Assembly: GCF_030848805.1 (NCBI RefSeq)
Contig: NC_092369.1
Coordinates: forward strand, 2,368,162-2,432,161
DNA from: Temnothorax longispinosus
Lineage: Eukaryota > Arthropoda > Insecta > Hymenoptera > Formicidae
Direction: 5' to 3'
Length of the DNA stretch: 64,000 nt
Below the pieces are notes generated by a model. It saw nothing but the letters and a program-made list of their open reading frames with translations, was not told the origin of the DNA and did not search any database. The position numbers and the translations under genes were made by a program. Below, in pieces: positions 1 through 11,570 of this stretch. Numbering within the stretch: the first letter of the stretch is position 1; each line of letters opens with the position of its first letter.

Positions 1-1286
1 AATTGCGCTATTGAAAAGCGAAATTTCCTAATTAGGATACGAGTGATATTTTCTGTCTTTCACATTCGGTTTCTCATTCTACTTATCACTCATAGATATG
101 GCAAACAAAAAAATAATAGAAGAATAAAAGCTTGAGAAATATAAGAAATAAAGCAGTTCTATTATATCAAAATCAAATGCACTCTTTCTACTTTTAATAA
201 ATGTGCTTATTTGTTTTCAGTAAAATAAATTACATCACATAAAATAAAATTATAATAGATAGAAGAAAACTAAAAATTAGAGAGCAAAGTTAAATATGTT
301 TCTTACATTTCTATTACAAAATTGTATGTGTTTCTAATTTGCAAGCATTCTCAATTATAATTGTTTGATTAAAAAATAAAGATACATGTCTTGTAAAAAG
401 TAGTCTTTTAAAAATATATCCCGAAAATATAAAAAATTGAAGTTAACTATTTTCCTGGCAGCTATTTTTCCAAAACAATATTTTGAAAATCGGTACCAGA
501 AATATCTCGGAGAATAGTGAACTGATTTGCATGAAATTTTTTACAACTGCACTCTCAATACAATAATCTAGTACTTGTCATAGGATTTTTTCGATTTATA
601 TAGCTTAGGTTTTTATAAATAAAAAAATTGCTATGTCCCCGTGTATAAGAGTATAACTTCAATAATTAATTACTCGACAACTATGCGGACAATTGTCTTC
701 AACTTTAGCATGGACAATATATTCCCACAGACGAATATCCTCCATAACTAATTATTCTTATCATTTTGATTTGAGCAACCACTCTCCTTAAAAACATAAC
801 AATCAATTTTCTTCAAATTTTATCTCATTAACGTGTATAAGAGCATTTATAAAAAAATACGTGTCTTACGTTTCTTATTTTGGTCTATTATTACAATATA
901 TCCAAAGCTTAATCAAAATCAGGAAAGAAGACTCTTTCTCGTAAGTTGAGAACATTGAGAATAGATAGAATTAAAATATATAGGTAATCTTTTAATGTAA
1001 ATTTTTGTAAAAAATTGAAAAAGTTATAAATTCAATATAAAAAAGTTATAAATTCTGCGAGAAATTCATATAAAAACACAATAAAATTTTACAAAGTTGT
1101 TTTCAGATATTAGTAAAATTTAGGTATACATATTTCAAATTATTAATCGTTAAAATCACTAAAAAAGTAACTCATTCATATTACAAATGTACAATGTAGC
1201 ACAGTAAAAAAATAAACTAATATAAAATTTAATAAGCAACAAAAAAGTTGTAAAAAATTAAAAAAGTCTTTTTGTAAATCATATAT
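1..1286. other. AT-rich non-coding sequence, no gene seen
   Basis: Strongly AT-rich sequence with short A and T runs and no reading frame that looks coding. It lies downstream of the stop codon of the minus-strand gene, so part may be its 3' UTR. AATAAA-like signals occur close to the stop on the minus strand. Confidence 0.5.
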
Positions 1287-1892
1287 TTATAAATAAATAA
1301 AATTTATTTTAGAATCGAACAGAACAGGCGGACCGAAATCTTTGATCTCAGACGGATCAAATTTTTTTTCTAACCTGTGTGAACTTCTCAATACACGTTG
1401 ATGATGTGTCGATCTTTCTTCTCCGTGTAAAGTCCCACTAAAGTCTTTCTTATCTTCTCCTTTTGTACTGATACTACCTTCCGTAGGACTAGTTGTACCA
1501 CTAGTCGATTGGCTTTGATCTTTCTCGGTCGAATCGTTGCTATTTGAACTAGCAACTACGTAGGGCAACTGATGACTCCTATTTGCAATATTTTTACCAT
1601 TCCTATTGCCTTGCTCCTGTTCTGATGCCGTACTCTGCGGAATAACTATCTTCAAGGGCGGTACTTTAGGAGCAGAATTCGAATCGGAACACTTCGATCG
1701 GTCCTCTTCGCCGTCAGATTCAGGTGGCGCCGGGGTACCGGTTTTCGTGTTTGATGAACTAGACGTATTCGAAGGTTTTGGACTACTAGCCATTGAAGAG
1801 GCATTGGGACTCTTTCTGTCCGCATTGCAACTCGTATTTTGACTTCCTTTACCAGACGCCATTCCAGATATTTGCTTACCAGATTTAATGCA
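1287..1892 (-). CDS. Last coding exon of a Ser-rich, probably nuclear protein
   Basis: About 201 residues plus stop. The exon opens after a TTGCTTGTAG acceptor (first exonic base 1892) in phase 0, matching the phase-0 donor of the exon at 4919-5416. The protein is rich in Ser, Thr, Asn and Pro and looks disordered. It includes a hydrophobic PPLKIVIPQS motif, an acidic patch ESDGEEDRS and a basic RVLRSSHRLEKK stretch near the end. The frame stops at 1287-1289 without a convincing donor before it, so I take this as the terminal exon. I do not recognise the family with certainty. The composition recalls the tails of large chromatin regulators such as the ANKRD11/12 group, but no ankyrin repeat is visible, so that is only a guess. 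Confidence 0.6.
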   Translation of the reverse strand, partial: CIKSGKQISGMASGKGSQNTSCNADRKSPNASSMASSPKPSNTSSSSNTKTGTPAPPESDGEEDRSKCSDSNSAPKVPPLKIVIPQSTASEQEQGNRNGKNIANRSHQLPYVVASSNSNDSTEKDQSQSTSGTTSPTEGSISTKGEDKKDFSGTLHGEERSTHHQRVLRSSHRLEKKFDPSEIKDFGPPVLFDSKINFIYL

Positions 1893-1950
1893 CTACAAGC
1901 AATTAAATATTGTAAGATGCACATCATCATATAAAGTTTATATATACATC

Positions 1951-1984
<34 letters not shown>

Positions 1985-3205
1985 CAGGGTGTATCATTTT
2001 AAGTGATTCAGCTGAATATTTCTTAAAGTAAAAGAGATTGGAAAAATTGTTTCAGACAAAAGTTGTTTGGTTCGAAGGTGGACATAAGATGGTGTCATTG
2101 ATTTGACCTTGGGTGGCATCGTTAAGGGCAGGTCAAGGACACCTTTAGTTTCTTAAATGGAACTTCCTATTTTTTATTGCATATTGTTATAGCTTATGTC
2201 GAGAGCTTTCCAAAACACTATAATTAAATATTTTTTCATTAAGTACTTTTCGAGTTATAAGGCTTGAAAGTTACAGTACTGTGACATAATATTTTGTTAA
2301 GTATTTATAATTCAAATTCCTTACTTTTTATTTTTGCAAACAATACGAATCAATTAATGTAAAAAAAATACAATTTTCTTAAAGAAAAACTTGTTGTGTA
2401 ATTGTTTATTGCATATTCATTATTTTCTTAGCTTCTCACGATTCGGGGTGCTTGATTTGCGTGAATCCCCTGGCCTCTCACGATTCGGGGTGCTTTTTCA
2501 ATAACTATCAATCACGCAATAAAAAATCGGTACTCTTCTTTCATGGTATACGCTAAATTTAAGTCTTTGTCGAAAGTAATTCAATATGTACTTGGTGAAT
2601 AGACATTCTGTAAGAATGAAACTTAATGCATGAATATGAATGCCTACAAAAATTACACAGCGCGCAATAGTTTATTCCAGGTATTTTAGACGTTGTTCTT
2701 AACAACGGTACAAGAATTACACTCATTATAAATGGCATTAAAATTGTTCTTCAGCTTTGTAGATTAGTGCGTTATCTACTGTGCCACATTACGCTCTTAC
2801 ACAACAAGTTTTTCTGTAAGAAAATTTTGTTTTTTTACATTAATTGATTCATATTGTTTGCAAAAATAAAAAATAAGGAATTTGAATTATAAATACTTAA
2901 TAAAATATTACGTCACAATACTGTAACTTTCAAGCCTTATAACTCAAAAAGTAATAAAAAAATACTTAATTATAGTGTTTTGGAAAGCTCTCGACATAAG
3001 CTATAAGAATATGCAATAAAAAATAAGGGGTTCCATTTAAGAAACTGAAGGTGTCCTTGACCTGTCCTTAACGATGCCACCCAAGGTCAAACCAATGACA
3101 CCATCTTATGTCCCTCTTCGAACCAAACAACTTTTGTCTGAAACAATTTTTCCAATCTCTTTTACTTTAAGAGATATTCAGCTGAATCACTTAAAATAAT
3201 ACACC

Positions 3206-3208
<3 letters not shown>
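1985..3208. mobile_element. 1.2-kb fold-back element with about 400-bp inverted arms
   Basis: The left end CAGGGTGTATCATTTTAAGT and the right end read from the other strand match almost base for base for about 400 bp (1985-2400 against 2800-3208). The element sits between TA dinucleotides inside a (TA)n tract, which suggests a TA target duplication as in Tc1/mariner-type elements. The centre carries two direct copies of a CTCACGATTCGGGGTGCTT motif (near 2443 and 2491). No ORF is present, so it is non-autonomous. Related CAGGGTG/ACCCTGTA ends recur at 12593-13127 and 16691. Confidence 0.8.
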
Positions 3209-3250
<42 letters not shown>

Positions 3251-3262
3251 TATAATTATATA
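3209..3262. repeat. (TA)n microsatellite
   Basis: A pure TA run grading into TAATTA repeats abuts the right end of the fold-back element. A similar TA run flanks the left end near 1955-1984, so the element probably inserted into a TA repeat. Confidence 0.8.
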
Positions 3263-3436
3263 ATTATAATGAGATTTAATTTAATTATACGTACAATTTA
3301 TAATTATATTTAATGGTAAAACTCCTGTTTAAAAAGTTATTAACAAAATAAATTTAATAAATGGTATACGTAATTTACTGACACGACGTTCACAAGAAGG
3401 TATTTACATATGCAAACCGTACAATGATAAATCTTG

Positions 3437-3578
3437 AGGGCCGGTCTCACAGTCTCCGATTAACGTGATTCTCCGATTAAACTCACTCTTCGTCTCTTTC
3501 TAGGGGGATAGTTAGAAAGAGATGCAGAGTGAGTTTAATCGGAGAATCACGTTAATCGGAGACTATGAGACCGGCCCT
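3437..3578. mobile_element. Palindromic MITE, about 142 bp
   Basis: Two arms of about 60 bp starting AGGGCCGGTCTCACAGTCTC are near-perfect inverse copies around a short loop (TAGGGGGATAGTTAG). It has no coding capacity. The structure is that of a non-autonomous DNA transposon. Confidence 0.8.
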
Positions 3579-3686
3579 GTGAGTATTTATAAAAAAGACG
3601 GCGGCAATTGTTTAAACATAAGTTTAATGTAATTGTAAAATTCTACATTTAAATTTGTTTGATCTTTGCATGTATCTTGAGATTAT

Positions 3687-4495
3687 GATTGAGAGTAAGG
3701 GAACTGTGCCTATTATCTTGTGTTCGCGCTATATTATATTATGTTGTGATGCTTTAATCGGTTATGTTTCTTTATGTGGTATTCCTAATTCTGCCGTCTA
3801 GGAATATTTCTTATACTGCCCATTTTTCCTAACTGGTCTGTCTCTAGAATACCCTTAACCTCCATTGTTCTCCTGTCTAATGAGTAACAGGATCTTTTTC
3901 CGGGAATCGGCCAGGCGGGATACTGATCACATCACCCCACCTTAAAGCCCATGAAACCCTATCGGCTTTCTTAATCATTAAAAGGGTATACCTTTACCAA
4001 CCTTGGGCCCTATTTCGAGTTGTCTATTTCTAGCATGTATTGCGCGCGTGTCATAATTGTATTTTTAATAAAGATGTGTAAGGGTGCGATATTAAAAATA
4101 CTTTTTTGCTATAACGTCAAATGCTACATTTTTTGTTTTCCTTCAGAAAAGATAGTTAAAGTAAACATTGAACATATTTATGCCATTGAGATCACATTAC
4201 GACAATCCTAAAATAAAATAATGCGGTTTAGTTATATTTTTACAGGATTTTTAAATCAAAATTTTAGTTTAAAAAAATAGGGTGCGATATTAGGCACAGT
4301 TCTCCTAACATTGAAAAAAAAAAACGTGTGGGCAGGGGAAAAGGCGGAGCCCCCATCCCAGAAAAAATGTATCCATACCTATTTTTAAATTAAAATTAAG
4401 ATTAAGTTTGGGTTAGGTCAAGTTTTTTCGGGGTGGAGGTACAGACCTCCTCCTCCGCCCACGTGTTCCAATGTTACTCTCAATCAAACATACTT
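3687..4495. mobile_element. Candidate non-autonomous element with short inverted ends
   Basis: TGATTGAGAGTA at the left recurs inverted at the right end. A second motif (GGCACAGTT / AACTGTGCC) is also inverted inside. A GC-richer block near 4320-4460 (GTGGGCAGG ... CCGCCCACGTG) is a further imperfect inverted repeat. The boundaries are uncertain and no ORF looks real. Confidence 0.35.
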
Positions 4496-4918
4496 ATAAA
4501 TTTTTTATAACAAGGTTTATCATTATACGATTCACATGGAAAGACAATTAGCGTGCATATGATGCTTTATGTAATAAAAATTAGTTACATACATCGAACA
4601 ATTAATCATACTGCTAATTTTTTGGATCCAGAAACATTTGTATATCCTTTTCATTCATATCGTACACTATAGCATTCTTACATTTTTCGTTAATAACTTT
4701 TTAATGAACAACGAACGACGGCTAAAACCTTTTGAAGGTTACTTAGAGAGCGTGACCTCCATAATATATGTTAAGAACTAGGACATTGGAGGTACCTTCC
4801 CTACTAAACACAGGAGTTTTACTACATTTAATTATATTTATAATAATTTAATATATTGTATTAACGTATACGTATAATTTAATAAAATACGTGGCGGACA
4901 AGTAATATAAATTTTTAC

Positions 4919-5416
4919 CTTTTCTCCACTACTGGCAACGTTTCTACCAACACTCTGCCTTCCCGTTGAGTTATTTTTCGTACTCTCCTTCGCACCCTCG
5001 GAATCCTTGCGTTTTTTTCGTCGATTTTCTTCGTCCTGCTCTTCTACAGTGTCGCCCTCGAAGATACGTTTCGATGATGGCGAAGACGTTAATACGGATG
5101 ACGCGTCGTCGGAAGAAGGTAATGGTGCCATCGTTGCTTCAGTGGCAGATATCGACGAGCTACCGATGGTAGACACATTACCTCCACTGCTTTGGCTACC
5201 TTGACCATTCGAGGGTTTGCTGCTATCCTTATCTTTGTCCGGATTCGGAGACGAGCTCGCACCTCTCACCGGCGTCGGCTCTTTCGAGCTCTTAAACTCG
5301 TATACGTCACCACTGTCAGCTGACGACGACGCCGTGCCGGTGCCAGAAGAGGTATTAGAGTTTGTCGACGACACGTTAATCGGCACCTTCGATGAGGCCT
5401 CCATTGAGCTTTGACC
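4919..5416 (-). CDS. Internal coding exon of the Ser-rich protein
   Basis: 498 bases, 166 codons, phase 0 at both ends. The acceptor is AATGCAG|GGTCAAAG and the donor GAAAAG|GTAAAAAT. The residues are low complexity (Ser, Thr, Gly, Asn). Recognisable patches are SGDVYEFKSSKEPTPVRG, which may be a short linear motif, and the basic ENRRKKRKD cluster, which resembles a nuclear localisation signal. The ATG at 5422 lies upstream of the splice acceptor and is probably intronic, so this is an internal exon rather than a start. The GC content and codon use differ sharply from the surrounding intron, supporting real coding function. The family is not identified with certainty. Confidence 0.65.
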
Positions 5417-6972
5417 CTGCATTCGATGTTTATTAATAAAATTTTCAACGAAACTAAATATAATGATATGTTAAACCTTGTAGGATGCTGCATAGCGTCC
5501 CATATATAGTAATATCTTTTTGCAGTTTTTCCATATTTTTACGCATTTCATACGTGATTTAGAATATTTTAGTATAATATTTTTCGTATCTTCGTGTTTC
5601 TGAGATACATATGAAGGGGTAAAAGCCATAGTGGTATAAGTCAAATTTTTTAAAATATTGACTTATATCACTATTTATTTTTCAGTTTTTAACTAATCCC
5701 TTCCCTATTCTATACACGCCATAGATCGTTCCAGAAGCTCTCTGAAAGACTCCAAAAAAGTTCTTTTCTGAAATGGTTTTTAGATGCTTTATCATCGCTA
5801 CTTATAAACCTGACATCTGACCTCTAAAAGATCAATTTTTTTATACAGAAAACGTTAGTATTTCGTTTGTAGTAACAATAATTTCGTGTGTACCATCCGT
5901 TAAAAATTACAAAAATAAAAAAAAAGGATTAGCACCCGACATTAGCACCCGACATCAGTGTTTTCAAATGACTTGTTTGCGCGATTATTGCATTCCTATT
6001 TCTGTTTCCTTTCTCTACCCATTTTATGTCTCTTAACATCTATTTGTTATTATTTTTGTTATTATTGTGCAATTTCAGTCAATTTATAAATATAAAAGTT
6101 TATTAATTTAAAGTATGTCTTTGCGATTTATTTTCTCGCTTCGACATACTTATTTATTTGTGCGAATAAAGATTTACAGTGAGATCAAAACATTCCCGAT
6201 TTAATTTGATTTGTTTGATGACTTTTATGTAATTTGTTTAATAAAATTACAAGATTGTTTCTATTATCTTGAGCTCTTATTAGTTATTCCGTGATTGTTT
6301 TATTTCAAAATATAACAAGAATAAAAACTTAATTTTTGCCTTTTCTTTAAATTCGTTATTAGCCATAAAATTACAATCTGAGATAAAATCGAATCAACCT
6401 TTTTTTTATGCACTGATTGTGAGTTAATATCTACTCTAATATTAAAAATCCCTTTTTATAAAATTTATATTATTATATACAAAAATACAAATTAATTTTA
6501 TACGTTAGTAAATATGCAGTTAATCTTTGAAAATAAGATAAACCGCAAATACGTGCAACTTGTAACTGTAAAATATGTAATGATATGAAGATCTTTATTG
6601 CATCTTTAGTTAAAGTTGAATAAATAGTGCAAGAAGGCATAAAGACATAAATCAAGTGCAAAATAAGAAAAAAGATCTTTATTCTTTGTTTTAATAATTA
6701 TCTATATTTTATAATAATTTAAAAATATCTAGATAACTTTTATTCATTTAATTAATAACTGGGTTATAAAAATTTTAAATAGCGCTACACTTTTACAGTT
6801 AATACATTTATTTACATAAGCAGATCGTGTCGATATGTATGCTACGTATAGAATAAATATTAAGAACTTGATTATGCAGTATTTGATTATTGCAAAATTT
6901 AATTAACTTTCTTCCAATTTATTTTTTTCACACTCATTGTCAGTAAAATTTCATTATTGTTAATATCTATAC
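5417..6972 (-). other. Intron, AT-rich, no gene seen
   Basis: Between two exons that join in phase 0. The sequence is AT-rich with a short tandem ATTAGCACCCGACA duplication near 5930-5960. No coding or element structure was recognised. Confidence 0.45.
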
Positions 6973-7106
6973 CTGTACGCTCACGTTGCCCTGGCGGGAA
7001 TTCGAAGTACCACCTCCTTTTTTCTCATCCCTTGTACCTCGCACTTGGTTGAGTCGAAGCGTCACCCTCGGCGAGCTTCCAGACTGCCCAGTTCCCGATC
7101 TATCAA
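6973..7106 (-). CDS. Short internal exon of the Ser-rich protein
   Basis: 134 bases between a TTTCTACAG acceptor and a GTACAG|GTATAG donor. It is open in only one frame, entered with one base from the previous exon (the donor at 20283 leaves exactly one base). It reads DRSGTGQSGSSPRVTLRLNQ and continues to SNSRQGNVSVQ, then joins the 4919-5416 exon in phase 0. The PRVTLRLNQVRG segment is the least repetitive part of the protein and the best query for identifying the family. The exon is too short to stand out as an ORF and was found from its splice sites and phase. Confidence 0.6.
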
Positions 7107-7214
7107 CTGTAGAAAGAACAAAATGTTTGTTACGTGTGTAGAAAATGACGGAATGCTAACAAATGTTATTCTATGAAAGTATAGATCTTTATAATGTGAT
7201 AAGAGAGATAAGTA

Positions 7215-8108
7215 TAGGGGAGACCGGGGCAAACTTGACACTAGGTTTTTTGCCACGTTAAATCTATCGTAAAAACCTGCCTTTCTTACTGTAACGGCGT
7301 CTTTCGGTGCCAATATTATCAACGGAGTTTGGTGACCGTCCGAGAGTTATGGTGTAATTTTTAGCGCGACATAAGCATTTTTGATGGTAAAAAGTACGTT
7401 ATCTAATCTCTCGAAACGTTCTACTCTTTCATCGAGCTTTACTCTTGCGAACCTATATGTAAGTGATTTTGATGGGAACGTTGATGCTCTATACGAATCC
7501 GATAATAGTTTTTGCATATTTTCAAAATTTTCATGTTTTTAGAGTGACAAAAGTGAAAAACGACGTTCGGGGCAAAGTCGACACCATGCCGTTTCATCAG
7601 TTCCCACGAACAAACGATGCTTGTCATGCAGTCATATGGCTCATGACAAATGTGTTTGCACGTCCGATCTCGAATTTACTTGCATAAATTGTTTTACAGA
7701 CATGAGTTTAGATAAAAATAATTAAAAGTTCAACAATTCTTGTTCTCATTATTTCCAATGAATGTTTTACTTAATTCTGAATTTTTGTACTTTCTACTAT
7801 AAATACACGATGAACAATGTATTTTTAGTTTTAGACAATAAAAAATAAGTTCCAGATCAACGTGTATCGATTAGGCAAAGTGTTGAGTTTGCCCCGGGAT
7901 TTTTCAATTTAAAAATTTGTTTTCGCGTGATCACTTTTCCTTTCTTGGGAGCAAAACTAAGCGACGTACAGCAAAACTTTCTTAAGCAATTTTGTACCTG
8001 AAGGAACACTCTTTAAATGTGTACCATCGAATTTGCTTGAAAATTTTAATTAATTGTTAAAAATTGCCTTTGAAAAAATCGTGTCGAGTTTCCCCCGATC
8101 TCCCCTAC
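7215..8108. mobile_element. Non-autonomous element with TAGGGGAGACCGGGGC inverted ends
   Basis: The left end TAGGGGAGACCGGGGCAAAC and the right end (read inverted, TAGGGGAGATCGGGGGAAAC) form imperfect inverted repeats about 27 bp long. Inside, the terminal phrase recurs in degenerate form (GGGGCAAAGTCGACACC near 7568, GTTGAGTTTGCCCCGGG near 7884). The ORF on the plus strand at 7463-7687 lies inside and shows no family resemblance. The outermost bases are shared with the 18221-19582 element. Confidence 0.65.
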
Positions 8109-8271
8109 TAAAAAAGAATACTTCTAAGCAATAGAAAGAAGAAGAAAAGAGAGAAAAATGAGAGAGATCCAAAAGAGAACGCTATCTAGTCGCATTTATC
8201 TTCAATTAAGCAAAGCTTACAGAATTATATTTTTCAAAAAGGGTAAAAAAAGACGCCAAGTACTTATACGC

Positions 8272-9648
8272 GTAATGTATGTTGTAAATCCAAAAATTTA
8301 ACCTAAGTGGTAGTAGCTTTATTTCTCCTTAACAAAATTATTATATCACAAAATTGCGTTATCTAACTCAACCCAAGTGATATATATTTTTCCAAAAATG
8401 TATGAAATCTTTAAATTATGCCAACATATCTTTGTATTCCCATTTAAGGATCTTTTTATTCTAACCCAAATGGTAGTAGCTTTAATTCCCCTTAAAAGAA
8501 TAATATAATAAAACTGCGTTATCTTACTCAACCCAAGTAATATGTAAAAATTTTTAAAATACAAAATTTAAAAAATTTTAAGTTTTAGTTAAAAAAAACT
8601 TGGCGCTACAAAACAAAATAGTATATAAATTAGTTATTTATTGGTTTTAAATTCCTACTTAAAAATCTAGCAACACCAAGTTTTTTAAACTAAAATTCAA
8701 AAAATTTTAAAATTTTGTATTTTTAATTCTTATTTCTTTAAAAAAATGTTTAATTTTGTATTAATTTTTACACATCACTTGTAGGTTGAGTAAGGTACAC
8801 AATTTGAGTAAAGTACACAATTTTACGATATTATTCTTTTAAGAAGAATTAAAGCTACTACCACTTGAGTTGGAATAGAAAGATCCTTAAGGCTCCTGGT
8901 CCCTGAGCCGAGAACTCTGCGTTGACGGTAGCGCCGTACCGTCGCAGCAGAAATAAGAACTCTCTGCTCCTCTCACTCTCTCCAATGGAGAATTCTGTCT
9001 TGTGACATGTTGACAACCTTATTTTAAGTTGCGGTATATTTCTTTATTATTCGCTCTGTACTTGTGCTCTAACGTTTAACGTATTCGTGAAACTCGTAAA
9101 ATTGACCGTATGGTAAGATTTGCAAGAAATATATATGCGGAAGGAACATTCACCACTCCTTTCGATAGTCGTCAAACGGCTTGTTTTCCGTATGTTTAGG
9201 CTTCGTTTGTACTATTACTTATGGCTGTTTGTTTATTGTCGAAGGAAAAGGATAGTATCCGGTCAATTTTTGAAGTGTGCTGAAACAATCTGTCGTGATT
9301 TTTTATTGAAATGTCTTTTTATTTCGGAAAATACCGCAACTTAAAATTAGGTGTTTTCCTCGCCTCGATAGTAAGAATCCAATATGGCCGCGGTGACTAC
9401 CCAGGAGCCTTAAATGGAAAAACAAAGATACGTGCCACTAAGGTTTAATTTTTTAAAAGTGCAAAAGTTATTTTTCGAGTAATAGATATGTACCTAATTG
9501 GCACAATTTAAAGTTTCATATATTTTTTTGAAAAATACATATCACTTGGGTTGAATTAAGTAATGCAATTTGTAATATAATAATTTTGTTAAGGAGAAAT
9601 AAAGCTACTATCATTTAGGTTGGATTTTTGGATTTATAACATACAAAA
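8272..9648. mobile_element. Fold-back element with reiterated subterminal repeats
   Basis: The left arm at 8272-8396 (containing AAGTGGTAGTAGCTTTATTT) is inverted at 9528-9648. The same unit appears again in degenerate direct form at 8459-8543 and inverted at 8782-8880, so the element is built from at least four copies of one motif. It is interrupted by a separate TTAA-flanked MITE at 8891-9409. No coding capacity. Confidence 0.65.
8891..9409. mobile_element. MITE with TTAA target duplication (piggyBac-type)
   Basis: The ends GGCTCCTGG...CCAGGAGCC are flanked on both sides by TTAA (8887-8890 and 9410-9413), the target used by piggyBac transposases. Inside, TTTTAAGTTGCGGTAT and its inverse form a second hairpin. 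It has no transposase ORF and sits within the older 8272-9648 element, so it inserted later. Confidence 0.7.
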
Positions 9649-9649
9649 A

Positions 9650-9990
9650 TCCTTTGCTGCGACCAAACTGGCTAATATTTATTTAACAAGCACAACGCGT
9701 TTCAACCGAGATTCCGGTCCTTCTCAAGTGCGTACAATAAATTAACGCTTGCAAAACACTTCATTATACACAATGTGGCAGCAATGAGTCTACGAACTAA
9801 AATACAAAAAAGTAAAATAATAAATTAACAAACTAAAATGACGTACGAAAAGTAAACTCAGGAATAAAATAGCAACGCTTACATGTTTTGTGTGTCAAAG
9901 GCGATAAAAGATATGCGAGTCATATTAATAAACGTGAAATTCGGTGGTGCGTTCACTATAGGTGACGACAGACGACGAAGGATTTTTGTA
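9650..9990 (-). mobile_element. Fragment of a Penelope-like pseudo-LTR with a hammerhead-like motif
   Basis: On the minus strand, bases 9730 to about 9690 read TTGAGAAGGACC, a short loop, GGTT, then GAAACGCGTT. This is the arrangement (core, hairpin, GAAAC) seen in the Penelope-like repeats at 24040-32308. No ORF of the element is left. The limits are approximate. Confidence 0.35.
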
Positions 9991-10159
9991 ATTTCACTAC
10001 TCACTGGCGAAGTAAAAGTATTTGATTTTTTATAACATACATTGTGTGTATACTTGGCACCTTTTTTTACCTTTTTTAAAAAAGATAATTTTATACTGAT
10101 TTGGTATACGCATGAAAGCTCCAAGGAGATGTCTACCAAGGAGATAAGTATTTAAAAAA

Positions 10160-10595
10160 GTTAGGGTACTATTGCAACAGCATATTTTTGATAATAAATC
10201 AAGTCAAAAAGTCCTGTACCACTTTTTCCTCCGTCATACAATTATCGAGATATCGTAAGCTAAATACTGAAAAAGTTACCAAGTTTTCCTTGAATATCTC
10301 AAAAAGTATTAGGAAAATAAAAAAATGTTTAAGACGAAAGTTGTTATTCAAATTATTTATAAAAAGATTATATATCAAATTATATAAAAAAAGATGATAC
10401 AATAAAAGAAGGAGGTTTCCATTTAAACAATTTAACTTGGACCCTACTCAATCCAACATAGACCCCGGATCCAAAATCTAATAAGATCGTCTATTGACCT
10501 CCTTTGAACCCCTCTAACTTTTATCTGAAATATTTTTCCAATAAATCAATACTTTCAGAGATAATAGCTTGTAATATTTTAAATGCTCCATCCTG
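10160..10595. mobile_element. Fragment of a CCTGTATA-ended element
   Basis: The right end reads GCTCCATCCTGTATATAAT, resembling the ACCCTGTATA ends of the elements at 1985-3208 and 12593-13127. The preceding text (TTTATCTGAAATATTTTTCC) is a diverged copy of their subterminal sequence. The left end is not clear. Confidence 0.3.
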
Positions 10596-11343
10596 TATAT
10601 AATAGCATTTATAAAACTAACGAGTAGAAATTAAACAATTTTATTCGAGCTAATCAGAACCGGCTTGGAATTAAAACCACCGTACACCATTAAAAATTCA
10701 ATAAAAAAAATTGAATTAAAATCTTAAAAAAATTTAGAAAACATCTATCTGTTAAACAATAAACTAGACTAATTAATGGAATTTAAGTGCGCATGCTTAC
10801 GTATGTACGTGTGTATGTAAAATTATCTGTGTAGAATGTTTTTATTTCAATAAGAACAAATACCTATCTCAAAATCAATTTATATTAATAAACAAGTTTA
10901 CATACGTTATTTAGTTTCAAGATTATTTTATGATTTATAAGTTTTTGTTCCAAATAAAGTTGCTTCTGATAATACATTCCAATACTTTGTACATATATTT
11001 TTAAATTTTTTTATTCTTTTTATCAGTTTGCATATAAATATATGTATAAAAGTATAAAGTATGAAATTGTTGCAAAAATATTTGCCAAAATATTTTAATT
11101 TTTGTGTTAGTAGAATATAGAATATCCCATAAAAATATTAATTTTTAAACATTATTTTTATATTATTTTTTTTAATAATCTTATTTTAACATCTGTATGT
11201 GAAAAATGGCAAGAAAAATCGAATTGGTATACAAAATATATGTTTTAAAGGAAAAATGTAATTGCATATTGTTAATAAATTTTCGTACTTTTATATAAAT
11301 AATAGAGATTTATTTATAAAATAGAATCAATTCTATGTGTTGT

Positions 11344-11570
11344 ACACGGAGAGAAAAATCTTACTTCTGTGGTATGAGCGCCTCCCATGCATAAAAAGCA
11401 TGTAGCTTTTCCTTGCATCAAACGCATGAATTTGTCCGTTTAAGGCAAGGATAATATCCTACTTCATGCTTCAAACGGACAAATTCATGCGTTTGATGCA
11501 AGGCAGCGCTACATGCTTTTTATGCATGGGAGGCACTCATACCACAGAGGTAAGATTTTTCTCTCCGTGT
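11344..11570. mobile_element. Palindromic MITE, about 227 bp
   Basis: The end ACACGGAGAGAAAAATCTTA and its inverse bound two arms of about 95 bp that are nearly identical. The centre (AGGCAAGGATAATATCCTA) forms the loop. No ORF. Confidence 0.85.

Larger units (their letters stand above)
1893..4918 (-). other. Intron of the minus-strand gene, filled with inverted-repeat elements
   Basis: The two flanking exons join in phase 0 with consensus GT...AG borders on the minus strand. The intron holds the fold-back element at 1985-3208, a TA microsatellite, the palindromic MITE at 3437-3578 and a further candidate element around 3687-4495. Confidence 0.5.
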
